Below are positions 63,897 to 64,000 of a DNA stretch of 64,000 nt, one piece after another; position 1 is the first letter of the stretch, and each line of letters starts with the position of its first letter. Where the stretch lies: assembly GCF_003014555.1 (NCBI RefSeq), contig NZ_PYGE01000012.1, positions 1 through 64,000 of the forward strand. Direction: 5' to 3'. The position numbers and the translations under genes are program-made. The notes below the pieces were generated by a model. That model worked only from the letters and a program-made list of their open reading frames with translations. It had not been told where the DNA came from and made no database searches. Source of the stretch: Haloactinopolyspora alba. GTDB taxonomy: Bacteria; Actinomycetota; Actinomycetes; Jiangellales; Jiangellaceae.

Positions 63897-64000
63897 ATGC
63901 GGGTTCCGGACGAGGTAGTGCGTGTCGCACGCGAGCAGGACGGCCTGGTGACGCGGTCCCAGGCTCTGAGCCTCGGCATGACCGTCGCGGCGGTGCGGCA
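63897..64000 (+). CDS. start of a gene cut by the right edge, AbiEi/DUF559-like
   Basis: ATG at 63897 opens MRVPDEVVRVAREQDGLVTR and SQALSLGMTVAAVR before the edge. This is the N-terminal helix-turn-helix seen in AbiEi-type antitoxin domains and in actinobacterial proteins with a DUF559 nuclease-like end. Only 34 codons are present, so the family call is tentative. Confidence 0.5.
   Translation, partial: MRVPDEVVRVAREQDGLVTRSQALSLGMTVAAVR

Overview
The window is high-GC DNA from an actinobacterium. The evidence is the codon bias, many GTG/TTG starts, three DUF1707 proteins, an LpqY-SugABC trehalose importer, F420-type oxidoreductases and a mycobacterial Sdh1-like operon. Genus is not resolved; a Jiangella/Propionibacteriales-like soil actinomycete would fit, but that is a guess.

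Layout. 0.3-1.1 kb: a ferritin-like diiron protein, followed by an intergenic cluster of a TGATCAGGTGAC repeat. 1.4-8.0 kb: a 2187-residue secreted protein with two beta-helix-like halves and two metallophosphoesterase domains (minus strand). 8.1-8.9 kb: a spermidine-synthase-like protein ending inside a palindrome/direct repeat. 8.9-13.3 kb: lpqY-sugA-sugB-sugC. 13.4-14.8 kb: two DUF1707 proteins. 14.9-18.0 kb: a molybdate operon (HTH-TOBE regulator, modA, modB, modC). 18.1-25 kb: housekeeping genes (DUF4245, xseA/xseB with an F420-type enzyme between them, ispH, a methyltransferase, a DUF1707 protein, rmuC). 25.0-26.1 kb: ychF.

26.1-45.7 kb looks accessory. It has three complete toxin-antitoxin pairs (HigBA with a NUDIX gene, a FitAB type and a VapBC type) and an orphan PIN protein. 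It also has several divergent regulator/target pairs with visible operators (HxlR/F420-dependent oxidoreductase, LysR/MFS, TetR/SDR, TetR/DUF2867, ArsR/MFS), an IS256-family transposase remnant, a truncated DUF2867 gene, and assorted VOC, DinB and methyltransferase genes. The HigBA-NUDIX cassette sits between two copies of the ychF 3' end, which suggests insertion there.

45.8-49.3 kb: a heterodimeric ABC exporter with a heavily degenerate nucleotide site. 49.4-50.4 kb: a methyltransferase and a pterin carbinolamine dehydratase. 50.5-54.2 kb: a succinate dehydrogenase/fumarate reductase operon (small conserved gene, sdhC-like anchor, sdhA, sdhB), bracketed by inverted copies of a dispersed ~60-bp repeat that also occurs at 22.7 kb. 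54.8-61.5 kb: a five-gene peptide/opine-type ABC importer whose first permease carries a large internal membrane insertion. 61.8-63.7 kb: a BCCT osmolyte transporter with a very strong terminator. The right edge cuts the start of a further gene.

No rRNA, tRNA, CRISPR array or intact transposase was recognised. All functional statements rest on reading motifs and on memory of the families; no database search was run.
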